Source: Novosphingobium terrae (lineage in GTDB: Bacteria > Pseudomonadota > Alphaproteobacteria > Sphingomonadales > Sphingomonadaceae). From it: a DNA stretch of 64,000 nucleotides. The position numbers were made by a program, and so were the translations under genes. The notes under the pieces were generated by a model. That model was not told where the DNA came from. It saw only the letters and a list, made by a program, of their open reading frames with translations, and made no database searches. Positions 25,991 through 35,469 of this stretch are shown here, piece after piece. Each line of letters starts with the position of its first letter. Positions within the stretch are counted from its first letter, which is position 1. The stretch is from contig NZ_JABVZR010000002.1 of assembly GCF_017163935.1 (NCBI RefSeq), positions 1,364,001 through 1,428,000 on the forward strand, given 5' to 3'.

Positions 25991-27303
25991 AGGGGTTAGG
26001 CCTGCTGGCGGGTTTGCTGCTGCTGGGCACCTGCCTGTCAGGCACCCGGGCTGAAGACGACGGGGTGGGCCTCAACCCCCATCCCGTCGTCCTGCGGCGC
26101 CCAGCGGCACAAGGACTGAGCGCGCTGGCGCTGATTGGTCGGCGCATCTTTCATGATCCGCGCCTGTCGGCCTCTGGGCGCCAGTCCTGCGCCTCTTGCC
26201 ACAGCCCGGCCCATGCCTTTGGCCCGCCCGATGGCAGGCTGATGCCGCGCGGCGGCATCAGGATGAGCGTGGAGGGCACACGCGCCGTCCCCTCTCTGGC
26301 CTATCTCTACCGGCAGGAGGCCTTTGCCATCGGCCCGGCGGGCAGTGATGATGTGCCCGTCGCGCTCGATGTGCTGGCGCAGCAGGCGCAGGGGCAGGCA
26401 CGGTCGACCAAATCTGCAGGTGTGGCGCCCGCCGCGAATGCGCTGGTGCCCAGCGGCGGCCTGTTCTGGGATGGGCGGGCGGATTCCTTGATGGACCAGG
26501 CCATGGGCCCCATGATGAACCCGGCGGAAATGGCCAATGCCAACGTCGCCGATGCCGCCGCCCGGCTGGTGCGGGCGGGCTATCCTGCTATGCTGCGCTC
26601 GCTGTTTGGCGATGGGCTGGCCACCAATCCCGAACTGCTGTTCGCCGAGGCCATGTCGGCGGTGTCGCGCTATCAGATTGAGGACCGCGCCTTTCACCGT
26701 TTTGACAGCCGCTACGACCATTGGCTGGAAGGCAAGGCGCGGCTGACGGCGGCGCAGATGCGCGGGCTGCGCCTGTTCAACGACCCGGCCAAGGGCAATT
26801 GCGCCGCCTGCCACATCAGCGCGCCGGGGCAAGATGGCGCGCCGCCCCTGTTCACTGACACGGAATATGAGGCGCTGGCCGTGCCGCGCAACCGCCATCT
26901 GGGCGCCAACCGCAATCCGCATCATATGGATCTTGGCCTGTGCGGCCCGGTGCGTGCCGATCTGGCCGGGCAGACGCAATATTGCGGCATGTTTCTCACC
27001 CCCACCTTGCGCAATGCGGCGCGGCGCGGGGTCTATTTTCACAATGGCGTCTATCACACGCTGCGCAAGGTGCTCGATTTCTACAATCTGCGCGATACCG
27101 ATCCGGCCCGCATCTATCCGCGCGATGGCAAGGGGCGATTGATGGTGCATGATGATCTGCCCATGCGGTACCGTGCCAACATCGACATGACTGACGCCCC
27201 TTTTGGCCGAAAGCAGGGGCAGGCCCACCCGCTCAGTGAGCGCGACATCGAGGACATCATTGCTTTTATTGGCACGCTGGAGGATGGAGATGTTCCGGCA
27301 TGA
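25987..27303 (+). CDS. Di-haem cytochrome c peroxidase / MauG-like protein
   Basis: A 438-residue periplasmic protein. The start at 25987 overlaps the stop of the phosphoesterase gene and gives a signal peptide ending near GTRAED. Two haem-binding motifs are present, CASCH at residues 68-72 and CAACH at 272-276, the layout of bacterial di-haem peroxidases. Typical blocks are LGRRIFHDPRLSASG (here LIGRRIFHD), GRADSLMDQAMGPM and PTLRNAARRGVYFHNG. Family members reduce hydrogen peroxide with electrons from small cytochromes or, in the MauG branch, oxidise partner proteins. Translational coupling to a secreted phosphoesterase is notable and suggests a joint task. Confidence 0.92.
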   Translation: MKGLGLLAGLLLLGTCLSGTRAEDDGVGLNPHPVVLRRPAAQGLSALALIGRRIFHDPRLSASGRQSCASCHSPAHAFGPPDGRLMPRGGIRMSVEGTRAVPSLAYLYRQEAFAIGPAGSDDVPVALDVLAQQAQGQARSTKSAGVAPAANALVPSGGLFWDGRADSLMDQAMGPMMNPAEMANANVADAAARLVRAGYPAMLRSLFGDGLATNPELLFAEAMSAVSRYQIEDRAFHRFDSRYDHWLEGKARLTAAQMRGLRLFNDPAKGNCAACHISAPGQDGAPPLFTDTEYEALAVPRNRHLGANRNPHHMDLGLCGPVRADLAGQTQYCGMFLTPTLRNAARRGVYFHNGVYHTLRKVLDFYNLRDTDPARIYPRDGKGRLMVHDDLPMRYRANIDMTDAPFGRKQGQAHPLSERDIEDIIAFIGTLEDGDVPA

Positions 27304-27809
27304 GTGGCTGGTGCCCGACATTGCTGCCCATCAAGGCTTGTGCCGGCGCAAAGATGAACAGTCCCTTGTTCTGCCTGAAGTATGCACAAACAAGATTATG
27401 CACACGGTGATCGTCCTTGAAAGACCGCTTACGATCAAAACCGTCGTTCGGACAGGCTTGCCTGAAAGGCGGTAATGTCCCAAGGTCAGTCGATCAGAAA
27501 CCTCCATGACGAGGTGAACAACCGGCAGCTTTTGGCGAGGTAAATCCGTGCCGCGAACGATGACTTTGTCAGCAAAAAAGTCCAAAGGAGGCATTGGTAG
27601 GAGAACAAACTTAACGGTTTATCGTAGGGATGTTCAAGATCATCTCCGGATATTCTAATACCACTGTTTTATTTGGTGATGTTCTTGACAAGCAAAACGC
27701 GCAAAGTTGCAACGGAAACCAGAGGGCTGCTGAATTTCCAGCATCGCTATGATCGGCCGGCCTGTCGCCATGGGCATCAGCCGGCCGATTCAGCATACTT
27801 TGTTCTGGA
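27304..27809. other. Intergenic stretch with an inverted repeat, no gene seen
   Basis: About 500 bases between the ends of the peroxidase gene and the STN-domain receptor gene, which converge. It contains a 10-base-pair inverted repeat ATCGGCCGGC/GCCGGCCGAT at 27752-27789 with an 18-base loop, placed about 20 to 60 bases after the receptor stop, probably a terminator or stability hairpin without T tract. The remaining sequence has short frames in all directions without recognisable domains. Confidence 0.45.
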
Positions 27810-30272
27810 TCAGAAATCGACAGAGGCCGAGAGCCAGAAGGTACGCGGCATGCCGCTGATCAGATAGCCGCTGGGATTGGCCCACCAATAGCTCCGGTTG
27901 AACAGATTGGTCACATTTGCCCGCAAGGTCACCGGGCGATGCGCCACATCGACCTTATAGCGCCCGCCCAGATCGAAGCGCGTCCAGTCGGGAACGCGCT
28001 GGAGATTGTCGGCGCTGACATAGGTTCTGCCGGTGTGGATCACCCGCCCGGTCAGGGTGAAGCCGGGGATGAAGGGTGTGTCCCACTCGGCCCCCAGATT
28101 GGCCTGTACCGAAGGAACCCCAATGGCGTTTTTGCCGTCGGTGAGGCCGCCTTGCGTGCGGCGCTGTTTGGCGTCCAGCAGGGTCACCCCGCCGACGATC
28201 CGCACCTGCCGCCCCAGCTCGCCAAAGCCGGAGAGTTCCAGTCCCCGGTTGCGCTGCTGCCCGTTGAGGCTGTAAATCTTGGTGACGGCATCCACGATCC
28301 CGCTCGGCTGATCGATCTGGAACAGGCCCAGCGTGGCGCCGAAGCGGCCCAGATCGAGCTTCGTGCCCAACTCGACCTGCTTGGAGCGATAGGGCGCGAA
28401 GACCTGATTCGGATTGGCGCTGTCGGCGGGGGGCGACGCGCCGGGCGTCAGCGCCTCGATATAATTGGCGTAAAGCGACAGATGTTGCGCCGGCCTGACC
28501 ACCAGCGCTGCCGAAGGGGTGGTCGCGCCCCGGTCGTAACGGGCGGTGACGGCGCCGGAACTGCCGTAATTGCTGGTCTCGACTTGCTGGCGGCGCAGGC
28601 CGAGCGTCAGCTGCACCAGCCCGTCGGAGACCGAAAGCGTATCGGCCACCGCGATGCCGCTCAGCGTCTGCCCGCTGTCCTTGGTCTGCGGCGACACCGA
28701 AGTCGGCGTGCCGGGGCCGGTCAGACGCGTGGGGACGTAAATGTTGGTGGCGTAATTGGCGTAAGTCGTCTGCCCGAACCATGTCGTCTGGCGCAGCACA
28801 TTGCCGCTGACCACCAGCTGATGGGCGATCGGGCCGGTGGAGAGTTTCGCCCGCACCCCGGCCTCGGCGGAAAGCGCATGCGAAAGCCCCTGCTGATATT
28901 TCGAGGTTGAGGTGGCGTCGCCCCGCGCATCGGTGATCGTCGCGCCGGGGGCCTCGCGCTTGTCATAGCCGAAATGATTGCCGCCCAGCGCCGCGAACAG
29001 CGTGACATCGGGCGCCAGATCGAATTCGGCACGTCCCATGGCCGTGAGGCTGCGGGAATTGGCATAGTCGAAGGCCTGCGCCAGATTGATCCGTGGATCG
29101 GGCGCCGTGGGCAGGGCAATTCCCGAGACCGGCGTATACCCGCGCGAGGCCGCGACAAAATGATCGCCCTGATAGATCACATCGGCGGACAGGCGCAGGC
29201 GGTCGCCGCGATAGTCGAAACCGGCAGACAGGGCGGTGTTGCGCCGCGATTGTTCGTCGATGGTGGTGCCGCCGTCGCGATAGGCGGCGTTGATGCGGAC
29301 ACCGAAAGCGCCATCGGCCCCGAAACGGCGGCCCACATCGGCATGCCCCCCGAACCATGACTTCGACATATATTCGGCGGTGAGGCGGGTGAGCGGCGTG
29401 TCCTCGGCGCGCTTGGTCACCACATTCACGCTGCCGCCCACGCTGCCCCATGGCGGCATGCCGTTGAGCAGCGCGCCCGGCCCTTTGAGAATGTCGATGC
29501 GCTCGACCGGATCGGGGCCGACGCGGTAATCGGGCACCAGGCCGTATAGGCCGTTCAGCGCCATTTCGTCATTTTCCACGCGAAAGCCGCGGATCGTCAG
29601 CGCGTCATAGCGGTTGCCGCTGTCGATTGCCGCGCGGACCGAGGCGTCGGTGGTGGTCAGCAATTCGGCGATGCTGGTGGATTGCTCGTCGCGGATCAGC
29701 TTTTCGGTGTAGCTGGTGATGCTGAAAGGCGTGTCGAGATAGTCGCGGTTGCCGAGCAGGCCCGCCTTCGCGCCGCGCGCCACCTGATTGCCCGCGTAGG
29801 CGGGCGGCAGCGTGCCGATCTCGGCGTGGGACGAGGTTCCGGCGCGGGGGGCGTCCTGCCCTTGCACCTGAACCGCGCCGAGCTGGATCGCGCCGCCGGT
29901 GTCGAGTCGCTTTTCGACCACCACAGTGCCCGCCTCGCGATAGCGCCAACTCAGGCCGGTGCCGGTCAGCGCGCGGGACAGCGCCTGCTCCACCGGCATC
30001 CGCCCGGAAATAGCAGGGCTGCGGCGGCCCGCCAGCAGGTCCGAGGGGAAGAAGATGTGAATGCCGCCCTGATCCGCGATGCTGGTCAGGGCGGAATCCA
30101 GATCCTGCGCGGGGACATTGAAAGAGGCCACGGGCGAGGGGGTTTGCACGGCTTCCGGCGCGCTTTGACCTTTAGCGCTGGGAGAGAGGGCCAGCGCGCT
30201 CAGCACAGTGGAAAGCGCAAGAGTGTTGCGCAGCCGCTTCCCGCCCTTCGGCGTGAAAACCCGGTCGTTCAT
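27810..30272 (-). CDS. TonB-dependent siderophore receptor with STN signalling domain
   Basis: An 820-residue FecA/FpvA-like receptor. After the signal peptide (to about residue 35) comes an STN domain at about residues 48-105 (FNVPAQDLDSALTSIADQGG, ISGRMPVEQALSRALTGTGL), the part that contacts the periplasmic anti-sigma factor. The plug follows (TSIAELLTTTDASVRAAID, DALTIRGFRVENDEMALNG, ERIDILKGPGALLNG) and a barrel ending WLSASVDF. GAAGAGGGA precedes the ATG. Together with the FecR- and FecI-like genes directly upstream it forms a classical cell-surface signalling unit: a bound ferric siderophore triggers FecR, which frees the sigma factor to transcribe receptor genes. Confidence 0.94.
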   Translation of the reverse strand: MNDRVFTPKGGKRLRNTLALSTVLSALALSPSAKGQSAPEAVQTPSPVASFNVPAQDLDSALTSIADQGGIHIFFPSDLLAGRRSPAISGRMPVEQALSRALTGTGLSWRYREAGTVVVEKRLDTGGAIQLGAVQVQGQDAPRAGTSSHAEIGTLPPAYAGNQVARGAKAGLLGNRDYLDTPFSITSYTEKLIRDEQSTSIAELLTTTDASVRAAIDSGNRYDALTIRGFRVENDEMALNGLYGLVPDYRVGPDPVERIDILKGPGALLNGMPPWGSVGGSVNVVTKRAEDTPLTRLTAEYMSKSWFGGHADVGRRFGADGAFGVRINAAYRDGGTTIDEQSRRNTALSAGFDYRGDRLRLSADVIYQGDHFVAASRGYTPVSGIALPTAPDPRINLAQAFDYANSRSLTAMGRAEFDLAPDVTLFAALGGNHFGYDKREAPGATITDARGDATSTSKYQQGLSHALSAEAGVRAKLSTGPIAHQLVVSGNVLRQTTWFGQTTYANYATNIYVPTRLTGPGTPTSVSPQTKDSGQTLSGIAVADTLSVSDGLVQLTLGLRRQQVETSNYGSSGAVTARYDRGATTPSAALVVRPAQHLSLYANYIEALTPGASPPADSANPNQVFAPYRSKQVELGTKLDLGRFGATLGLFQIDQPSGIVDAVTKIYSLNGQQRNRGLELSGFGELGRQVRIVGGVTLLDAKQRRTQGGLTDGKNAIGVPSVQANLGAEWDTPFIPGFTLTGRVIHTGRTYVSADNLQRVPDWTRFDLGGRYKVDVAHRPVTLRANVTNLFNRSYWWANPSGYLISGMPRTFWLSASVDF

Positions 30273-30418
30273 GATGGTGATCCCTCTTCAGTCTTGCGGG
30301 CATGTCTCGCATCGCCGTGCCGCACGGCTTTGCAAATGCCTCGCAATACCTTTGACGAAGCCATATTGGCCGACTTGCAGCGCTGGCCTGAAAATTTTCG
30401 CGCCGGGGAACTCGCGCC

Positions 30419-31396
30419 TCAACCGATCAAGGTCAGCCATGGATAATGGCGCACGGGCACTTGCGCCGTTTCCGACACCGCGCGGAGCAGGGCGGCGGGA
30501 TCGTCCAGATCGAACACACCGGTCACCCGCAAGGCCTTGAGGCTTTCGCTGCGCAGGATCACCTTACCATATTGATAGCGTTCCAGCTCGGCGGCGACCT
30601 CGCTCAGCGGGCGGTGGTTGAAGATCAGCTTGCCCCGTGCCCAGGCCGTCGCGGCGCCACTGTCCACCTGCCGGACCGCGCTGATGATGTTCTGCCCATA
30701 GGAGACCTGCTGACCTGCGCCGACATGCACCGTCTGCGATCCGCTGCGCACGGCGACCAGCCCATCGCTCACGGTCACGTCCTGAGTTTCGCCGTGCCGC
30801 CGCACGGCATAGACCGTGCCCAGCGCCTGCGCTTCGCCCGCGCCAGCATGCACGACAAAGGGGCGCGCAGGGTCGCGTCTGACCTGAAACAGCGCCTCGC
30901 CGGCATGGAGGATGATGTTGCGCGAGGCCTGCCTATAGTCCACCGACAGTGCCGAGGCTGTGTTAAGCCAGATCACCGAACCATCCGCCAGGTCGACACG
31001 CTTGCGCCCGCCGATGGCCGTCGCATAGTCCGACCACAGGGCCGACCCGGGCCCCAGTATGCCGCTGGCTACCACACCGGCCACGGTGGCCGCCACGACC
31101 CCACCGGCCAGCATCCCGCGACGGTCAAGCATGCGGTGGGGGCGATAACGCATCGCCGCGCCGATCTCCCGGTGATCCGCGGCGGCCTGCGTTCCTGCGA
31201 TGTCGTGCAGGATGGAGGCGGCTTCTGAGGCGGCATGGGCGTGAGCGGGCGAACGGTTGCGCCATGCCTCGAAGGCGGCGCGTTCCGCTGCGTCGGGCTC
31301 GCCAGAGGTCAGGCGCGCGACCCAGTCGATAGCCTCATCGCTCAAGCTTCGATTGCGTGGGGCGAGCGGATCGACCTTGGGGGGCTCCTCGCTCAT
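30419..31396 (-). CDS. FecR-like anti-sigma factor
   Basis: A 325-residue bitopic regulator. The cytoplasmic N-terminus carries the anti-sigma motif (DEAIDWVARLTSGEPDAAE, AFEAWRNRSPAHAHA); a transmembrane segment lies near residues 94-114 (RGMLAGGVVAATVAGVVASG). The periplasmic FecR domain has VDLADGSVIWLNTASALSV, LHAGEALFQVRRDPARPFVV and GTVYAVRRHG, and a C-terminal secretin/TonB-like part with LSEVAAELERYQYG. It senses the STN domain of the receptor at 27810-30272 and controls the sigma factor at 31522-32049. Order on the strand is sigma, FecR, receptor, consistent with one operon. Confidence 0.93.
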   Translation of the reverse strand: MSEEPPKVDPLAPRNRSLSDEAIDWVARLTSGEPDAAERAAFEAWRNRSPAHAHAASEAASILHDIAGTQAAADHREIGAAMRYRPHRMLDRRGMLAGGVVAATVAGVVASGILGPGSALWSDYATAIGGRKRVDLADGSVIWLNTASALSVDYRQASRNIILHAGEALFQVRRDPARPFVVHAGAGEAQALGTVYAVRRHGETQDVTVSDGLVAVRSGSQTVHVGAGQQVSYGQNIISAVRQVDSGAATAWARGKLIFNHRPLSEVAAELERYQYGKVILRSESLKALRVTGVFDLDDPAALLRAVSETAQVPVRHYPWLTLIG

Positions 31397-31521
31397 GGCG
31401 CGGGCCGCCGGGGCAGGATTGGCTGGGCACCAGAACTCAAGAGGATGCTCCGAATCGAGATGAGAGGCCCTTCATAACAATGACGCATGCTGCAGAGCGG
31501 GTTTGCAGTGAAGGCCCGATT

Positions 31522-32049
31522 TTATTTTCCATCCAGGGCCCAGAGGTGGTCGCGGCAATGCCGCAAGGCTTGAGCAAGATATTTGGCGACCATGCTTTCT
31601 GACACGCCCAGCCGCGCGGCGATCTGCGCATGGGAGAGGCCATCCACTCGGAACAGCATCAACGCCAGCCGGGGCTTGGGCGGCAAGGCCTCCAGCGCGA
31701 TCTCCAGCTGGCGGAGCCGGTCATGCGCGATGGCGCTGCGTTCGGGGGAGGGCGCGGGATCGGCGATGGTGTCGTCCGGTTCGCCGCCGCTGAGCCAGTC
31801 GGCTTCGCGAATGCGGCGCCTTTGATGGTCGATGGCAAGATTGCCCGCCACGCGGTAGATATAGGCGCGCTGATGGGTGATGCTGCGATCCTCTTCCCGG
31901 ATCGCAGCCAGCTTGCACCAGGTGTCCTGAGCGATATCCTCGGCACGCTGAACATCGCCCGTGCGGCGGATCAGGAAGCGCAGCACATCCTGATAATGCT
32001 GCTGAAAGGTTGCCAGAAGGCCGGTTTTAGGGCTGCGCTTCATGCTCAT
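31522..32049 (-). CDS. ECF sigma factor, FecI-like
   Basis: A 175-residue extracytoplasmic-function sigma factor. Region 2 reads HYQDVLRFLIRRTGDVQRAEDIAQDTW; region 4 reads EALPPKPRLALMLFRVDGLSHAQIAARLGVSESMVAKYL, a helix-turn-helix binding the -35 box. An in-frame ATG at 32043 is an alternative start. The gene lies 18 bases after the stop of the receptor gene at 32068-34164 and before the FecR-like gene, so it is flanked by two receptors. It should direct transcription of these receptor genes when iron-chelate is sensed. Confidence 0.93.
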   Translation of the reverse strand: MSMKRSPKTGLLATFQQHYQDVLRFLIRRTGDVQRAEDIAQDTWCKLAAIREEDRSITHQRAYIYRVAGNLAIDHQRRRIREADWLSGGEPDDTIADPAPSPERSAIAHDRLRQLEIALEALPPKPRLALMLFRVDGLSHAQIAARLGVSESMVAKYLAQALRHCRDHLWALDGK

Positions 32050-32067
32050 TCCGTTTCGATGGAAGGG

Positions 32068-34164
32068 CTACAGCTTCGCGTCGAGTGTGACGCGCCAGCT
32101 TCTGGGCGCTCCGGGCGTGGTCCAGACATTGGCGTAGCTGCTGGCGGCGTAATGCTTGTCGAAGAGGTTATCGAGATCGACCCGCAGATCGAGATGACGG
32201 TTCACCCGCATCGTTGCATTGGCGCGCGCGATCACATAGCCGGGTAGCATATAGCCCGAGGCATAGGGATCGCCGTTGCGCTGCCCCACATAGGTCACCC
32301 CGCTGCCCAACGTGATGCGCCCCACATCCTGCGCGGCATAGATCGACCCCATATGGTTGGGCACATTGGACAGCCGCGTGCCGATCAGCGCAGTGTTCTT
32401 GTCATTTTCAACCTTTGCGTCGAGATAGGTGTAGGTTGCGGTGACGAACAGGCCCGAGCGCAGGTTGAGCGTGGCCTCGGTCTCCACCCCGCGCGAACGC
32501 TGGCGCCCGATCTGCGTCTTCACGAAAGGATCGGAGGCATTGGGGTTGAGCACATTGCGCTTGGTCATGTCGAAGAGCGAGGTCTGGCCGGTCAGTGCCT
32601 TGCCAAACAGGCTGTATTTCAGGCCGATCTCTTTGGACTCGCTCTTTTCCGGATCGAAGGTGCTGATGCCATCGGACGGGTTTAGGCGGATCGAGCGGCC
32701 CCAGCTGGTGTAAAGCGCCAGCCCGGGCGTCGCATTCCATGTAAGTGCGGCGCGGGGCGTGAAACCCCTGTTGCGCGTGTCGAGATGCAGATCGCCGCTC
32801 AGATGGTTGATGAGGTTTTCGCGGAAGCTGTTCCAGCGCCCGCCCAGCAGCAGGGTGAAATCGCCGCGCGTCAGCAGATCCTGCGCATAGACGCTCTCGC
32901 TGGCGAAGCCATCGCGGAAGTTCTGAAGTGTGGGCATCGCACTGGTGGTCTTGCCATACACCGGATCGAGCGCATCGATGGTCAGGATCGGCGCGGCGGC
33001 GGTGCCGCGTGCCTGAAGCATCAGCTGGCTTTGCCCATGGCGGACCCGGTCGGCGCCGACACGCACATCGTTGGCCACGCCCAGCAGGGTGAACTTGGCG
33101 GTCAGTTCGGCGCGGGCGGTCAGATTGTTCCAGTGGAAATCGTGGTAGCGCCGGGTGCGCCCGATGGTGCGGCCATCGGGTTGAAGTCCGCGCGCGCCAA
33201 AATCGGCCTGCGTGGAAAAGCCCTGAAGGCTGCCCTGCCGCTGCGACAGGCCCAGCTCCAGCGAGACCGCATCGCTGAGGGCGGCAAACATGCTGCCCTG
33301 CTGCCAGAAGCTCTTCTGGTCGATGCGGCCGTCGCCGGGCTCGCCCAGAAAGGTGCGCCGGTCCATCGCCAGCGCATTGCCGTTCAGCGCCACCACACCG
33401 CGGTCGAGCGGCGTGCGATTGTGCATATATTCAGCCTGATAAAGGAAGCGCAGCTGCTCGCTGGGTTTGAACGCGAGAGAGGGCGCGATCAGCTCGCGGT
33501 TCGAATGGACAGTGTTGCGAAAACTGTCCTTCGCCTCGCTGACGCCGATCAGCCTTGCGCTGATGGTGTCGGTCAGCGCCCCGCCGACATCGCCTGTCAG
33601 GCGGCGGTTATGCCAGCTGCCATAGCTGAGCGAGGCCTGCGCCTCGGTCTTGCTCGGCGGAGCCTTGGTGACGATGTTGAGCGAACCGCCCGGCTCCCCC
33701 CGGCCCGATAGCGCGGCAGCAGCACCCTTCAGGAACTCGAAACGCTCGACGGTGGCGGTGTCGATGGGCGCGTTGTAGCCGAAATTGTTGCTGAAGCGGT
33801 TGACCATGATGTCGGGACCGCTGTTCTCGTCACCGGCAAAGCCGCGCACCGAATATTTGTCCCACAGACCGCCGAAATCATTCTGCCGCGCCACGCCGCC
33901 CGCCAGATCGAGCGCGTTGTCCAGACGCGTGGCGCCCAGCTTTTCCAGCATCTGGGCATTCATCACGGTCACGCTTTGCGGATAGCGCAGCGGTGAGACG
34001 TGGCTACCGGTGATGCTGGCGCTTGCCTCGCGCAGGCCGGTCACCACGATGCCGGTTTCATGATCGCCTGGGGCCTCAGACGTGGTTTCCCCGGCCCACG
34101 CGGATTGGCTCAACAGGCCCATCGGCGTCAGGGCCATGCCCAGACACCAGAACAGACGCTTCAT
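32068..34164 (-). CDS. TonB-dependent siderophore receptor without STN domain
   Basis: A 698-residue receptor. A signal peptide ends near SAWAGE (residue 25), followed by TonB box TGIVVTGLRE. The plug has YPQSVTVMNAQMLEKLGATR, NALDLAGGVARQNDFGG, YSVRGFAGDENSGPDIMVN and RFEFLKGAAAALSGRGEPGG, typical of siderophore receptors. The barrel ends SWRVTLDAKL. AAGGAG at good spacing supports the ATG. It lies directly upstream of the FecI-like gene with an 18-base gap, so it probably is in the same transcript. It lacks the signalling domain, so it would be a transported target rather than the sensor of the system. Confidence 0.93.
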   Translation of the reverse strand: MKRLFWCLGMALTPMGLLSQSAWAGETTSEAPGDHETGIVVTGLREASASITGSHVSPLRYPQSVTVMNAQMLEKLGATRLDNALDLAGGVARQNDFGGLWDKYSVRGFAGDENSGPDIMVNRFSNNFGYNAPIDTATVERFEFLKGAAAALSGRGEPGGSLNIVTKAPPSKTEAQASLSYGSWHNRRLTGDVGGALTDTISARLIGVSEAKDSFRNTVHSNRELIAPSLAFKPSEQLRFLYQAEYMHNRTPLDRGVVALNGNALAMDRRTFLGEPGDGRIDQKSFWQQGSMFAALSDAVSLELGLSQRQGSLQGFSTQADFGARGLQPDGRTIGRTRRYHDFHWNNLTARAELTAKFTLLGVANDVRVGADRVRHGQSQLMLQARGTAAAPILTIDALDPVYGKTTSAMPTLQNFRDGFASESVYAQDLLTRGDFTLLLGGRWNSFRENLINHLSGDLHLDTRNRGFTPRAALTWNATPGLALYTSWGRSIRLNPSDGISTFDPEKSESKEIGLKYSLFGKALTGQTSLFDMTKRNVLNPNASDPFVKTQIGRQRSRGVETEATLNLRSGLFVTATYTYLDAKVENDKNTALIGTRLSNVPNHMGSIYAAQDVGRITLGSGVTYVGQRNGDPYASGYMLPGYVIARANATMRVNRHLDLRVDLDNLFDKHYAASSYANVWTTPGAPRSWRVTLDAKL

Positions 34165-34729
34165 TCTTTACTCCTTGCCCCCGCCCGGATCCGGGCTCTC
34201 GGCGAGGTCTAATAATGCGTCGCAATAGCCTGACAAGCCGGGAGATGGCTTTTATACATTACGATTTCCCAATGTTTCGCGCGAAGCCCAAGCCTATCAC
34301 GACATAGGGGAGACGAACGTTTAAAGCATGTTGGTGGCCAAGGCATGGAACTCTTCCGTCGGGTAGCGCAGTCTCGTTGCTGACCGTAGTGAAGGCCCTT
34401 GACGCCCAATCAGGCAAAGGGTGCTACCGAGACTGATCGCCAGAAGTGACGATAACACTCAAGGATTTAACCTGATAGATGAATGTTCTGACCAAATCGT
34501 CACCGAGGTCGAGTTTTCTCGACCAAGAATTTGGATTTGTCAGGATAGAGGCACGATCTTCGGCGATCGTCCAGGCGACATAAAAAAGAGGAAGCTGGAT
34601 GATTTCGATCGCAGAAGGTTAACTTTTCCCAACTTGGCTCGCGGCGATTGGCTGGCGTAATGATCCTGATGCCATTCTCATCAAGCGCATCAGGAATGGC
34701 CCGTCTTGGGCGCGAGAGGGCCTATTGTA
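34165..34729. other. AT-rich control region, no gene seen
   Basis: About 565 bases between two divergent genes. It contains a short inverted repeat CAGTCTCG/CGAGACTG (34369-34376 and 34428-34435) and, at 34618-34633, GTTAACTTTTCCCAAC, a weak match (11 of 16) to the GTTGG-N6-CCAAC motif found before other response-regulator genes in the window. Short frames on both strands have no recognisable domain. It should carry the promoters of the receptor at 34164 and of the response regulator at 34730. Confidence 0.4.
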
Positions 34730-35410
34730 ATGAAAATCCTCTTCCTCGAAGATGATGACGTTCTTCTGAAAGACCTTGTTCAGGCTTTGGAAGAGGCCAA
34801 ACATTCCGTCACCACCTGCAAGTCCGGGCAGGCTGCCATCTATTTGGCAGGATCGCGTGACTATCACGTGCTGATTTTTGACCGAATGGTGGATGGCATC
34901 GATGGGCTGAACGCGCTCAGAATTTTGCGCAGCAAGGGCGTGCGAACACCTGCCCTGTTCCTCACGGCGATGACCGGCGTCGACGATCGTGTTGATGGAC
35001 TAGAGGCCGGGGCGGATGATTATCTCGCCAAGCCTTTCGCCGTGCGCGAATTGCTGGCTCGCGTGATGGCTTTGGGGCGCCGCGGGCAATATGGCGAGGC
35101 GTCGGCCAGTCTGGTCGTCGGCGATATCGAGATCGACCGTCTGAAAAGATCGGTCACACGCGCTGGCATTCCGGTTCTTCTGCAGGTGCAAGAATTCAAG
35201 CTGCTGGAATATCTCATGCTGCATGCCGGGCAGGTGGTCACACGCAGCATGCTGCTTGAAGGGGTGTGGTCCTATCATTTCGATGTGCGGACCAACATTG
35301 TGGAGAGCCATATGAGCCGCCTGCGCGCCAAGCTTTGCGCAAATGGCAGCCCCGACCCCATCCAGACCCTACGCCGGATCGGCTATCGTTTCGAAACCGG
35401 CCAGCCCTGA
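34730..35410 (+). CDS. OmpR-family response regulator (RR1), orphan
   Basis: A 226-residue two-component regulator. The receiver domain has the acidic pocket MKILFLEDDDVLLKDL, phospho-acceptor Asp in VLIFDRMVDGIDGL and the Lys of YLAKPFAVREL. The C-terminal winged helix has LLQVQEFKLLEYLMLHAGQVVTR, NIVESHMSRLRAKL and TLRRIGYRFE. The start at 34730 is set by GAGAGGG upstream; a longer frame begins at 34706. No histidine kinase gene adjoins it. It converges on receptor C (35470-38127) and is a close relative of RR3 and RR4 of this window, so its kinase may be elsewhere or shared. Confidence 0.92.
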   Translation: MKILFLEDDDVLLKDLVQALEEAKHSVTTCKSGQAAIYLAGSRDYHVLIFDRMVDGIDGLNALRILRSKGVRTPALFLTAMTGVDDRVDGLEAGADDYLAKPFAVRELLARVMALGRRGQYGEASASLVVGDIEIDRLKRSVTRAGIPVLLQVQEFKLLEYLMLHAGQVVTRSMLLEGVWSYHFDVRTNIVESHMSRLRAKLCANGSPDPIQTLRRIGYRFETGQP

Positions 35411-35420
35411 TGAAGGGCTG

Positions 35421-35455
35421 AAAAAAGGGGCCGGTCCGCCATGAAGCGGACCGGC
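35421..35455 (-). terminator. Rho-independent terminator of receptor C
   Basis: Read on the minus strand: GCCGGTCCGC, a six-base loop, GCGGACCGGC, then CCC and six T. The 10-base-pair stem is perfect. It starts 15 bases after the receptor C stop at 35470 and lies between two convergent genes. Confidence 0.88.
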
Positions 35456-35469
35456 AGGATGGATCGCTC

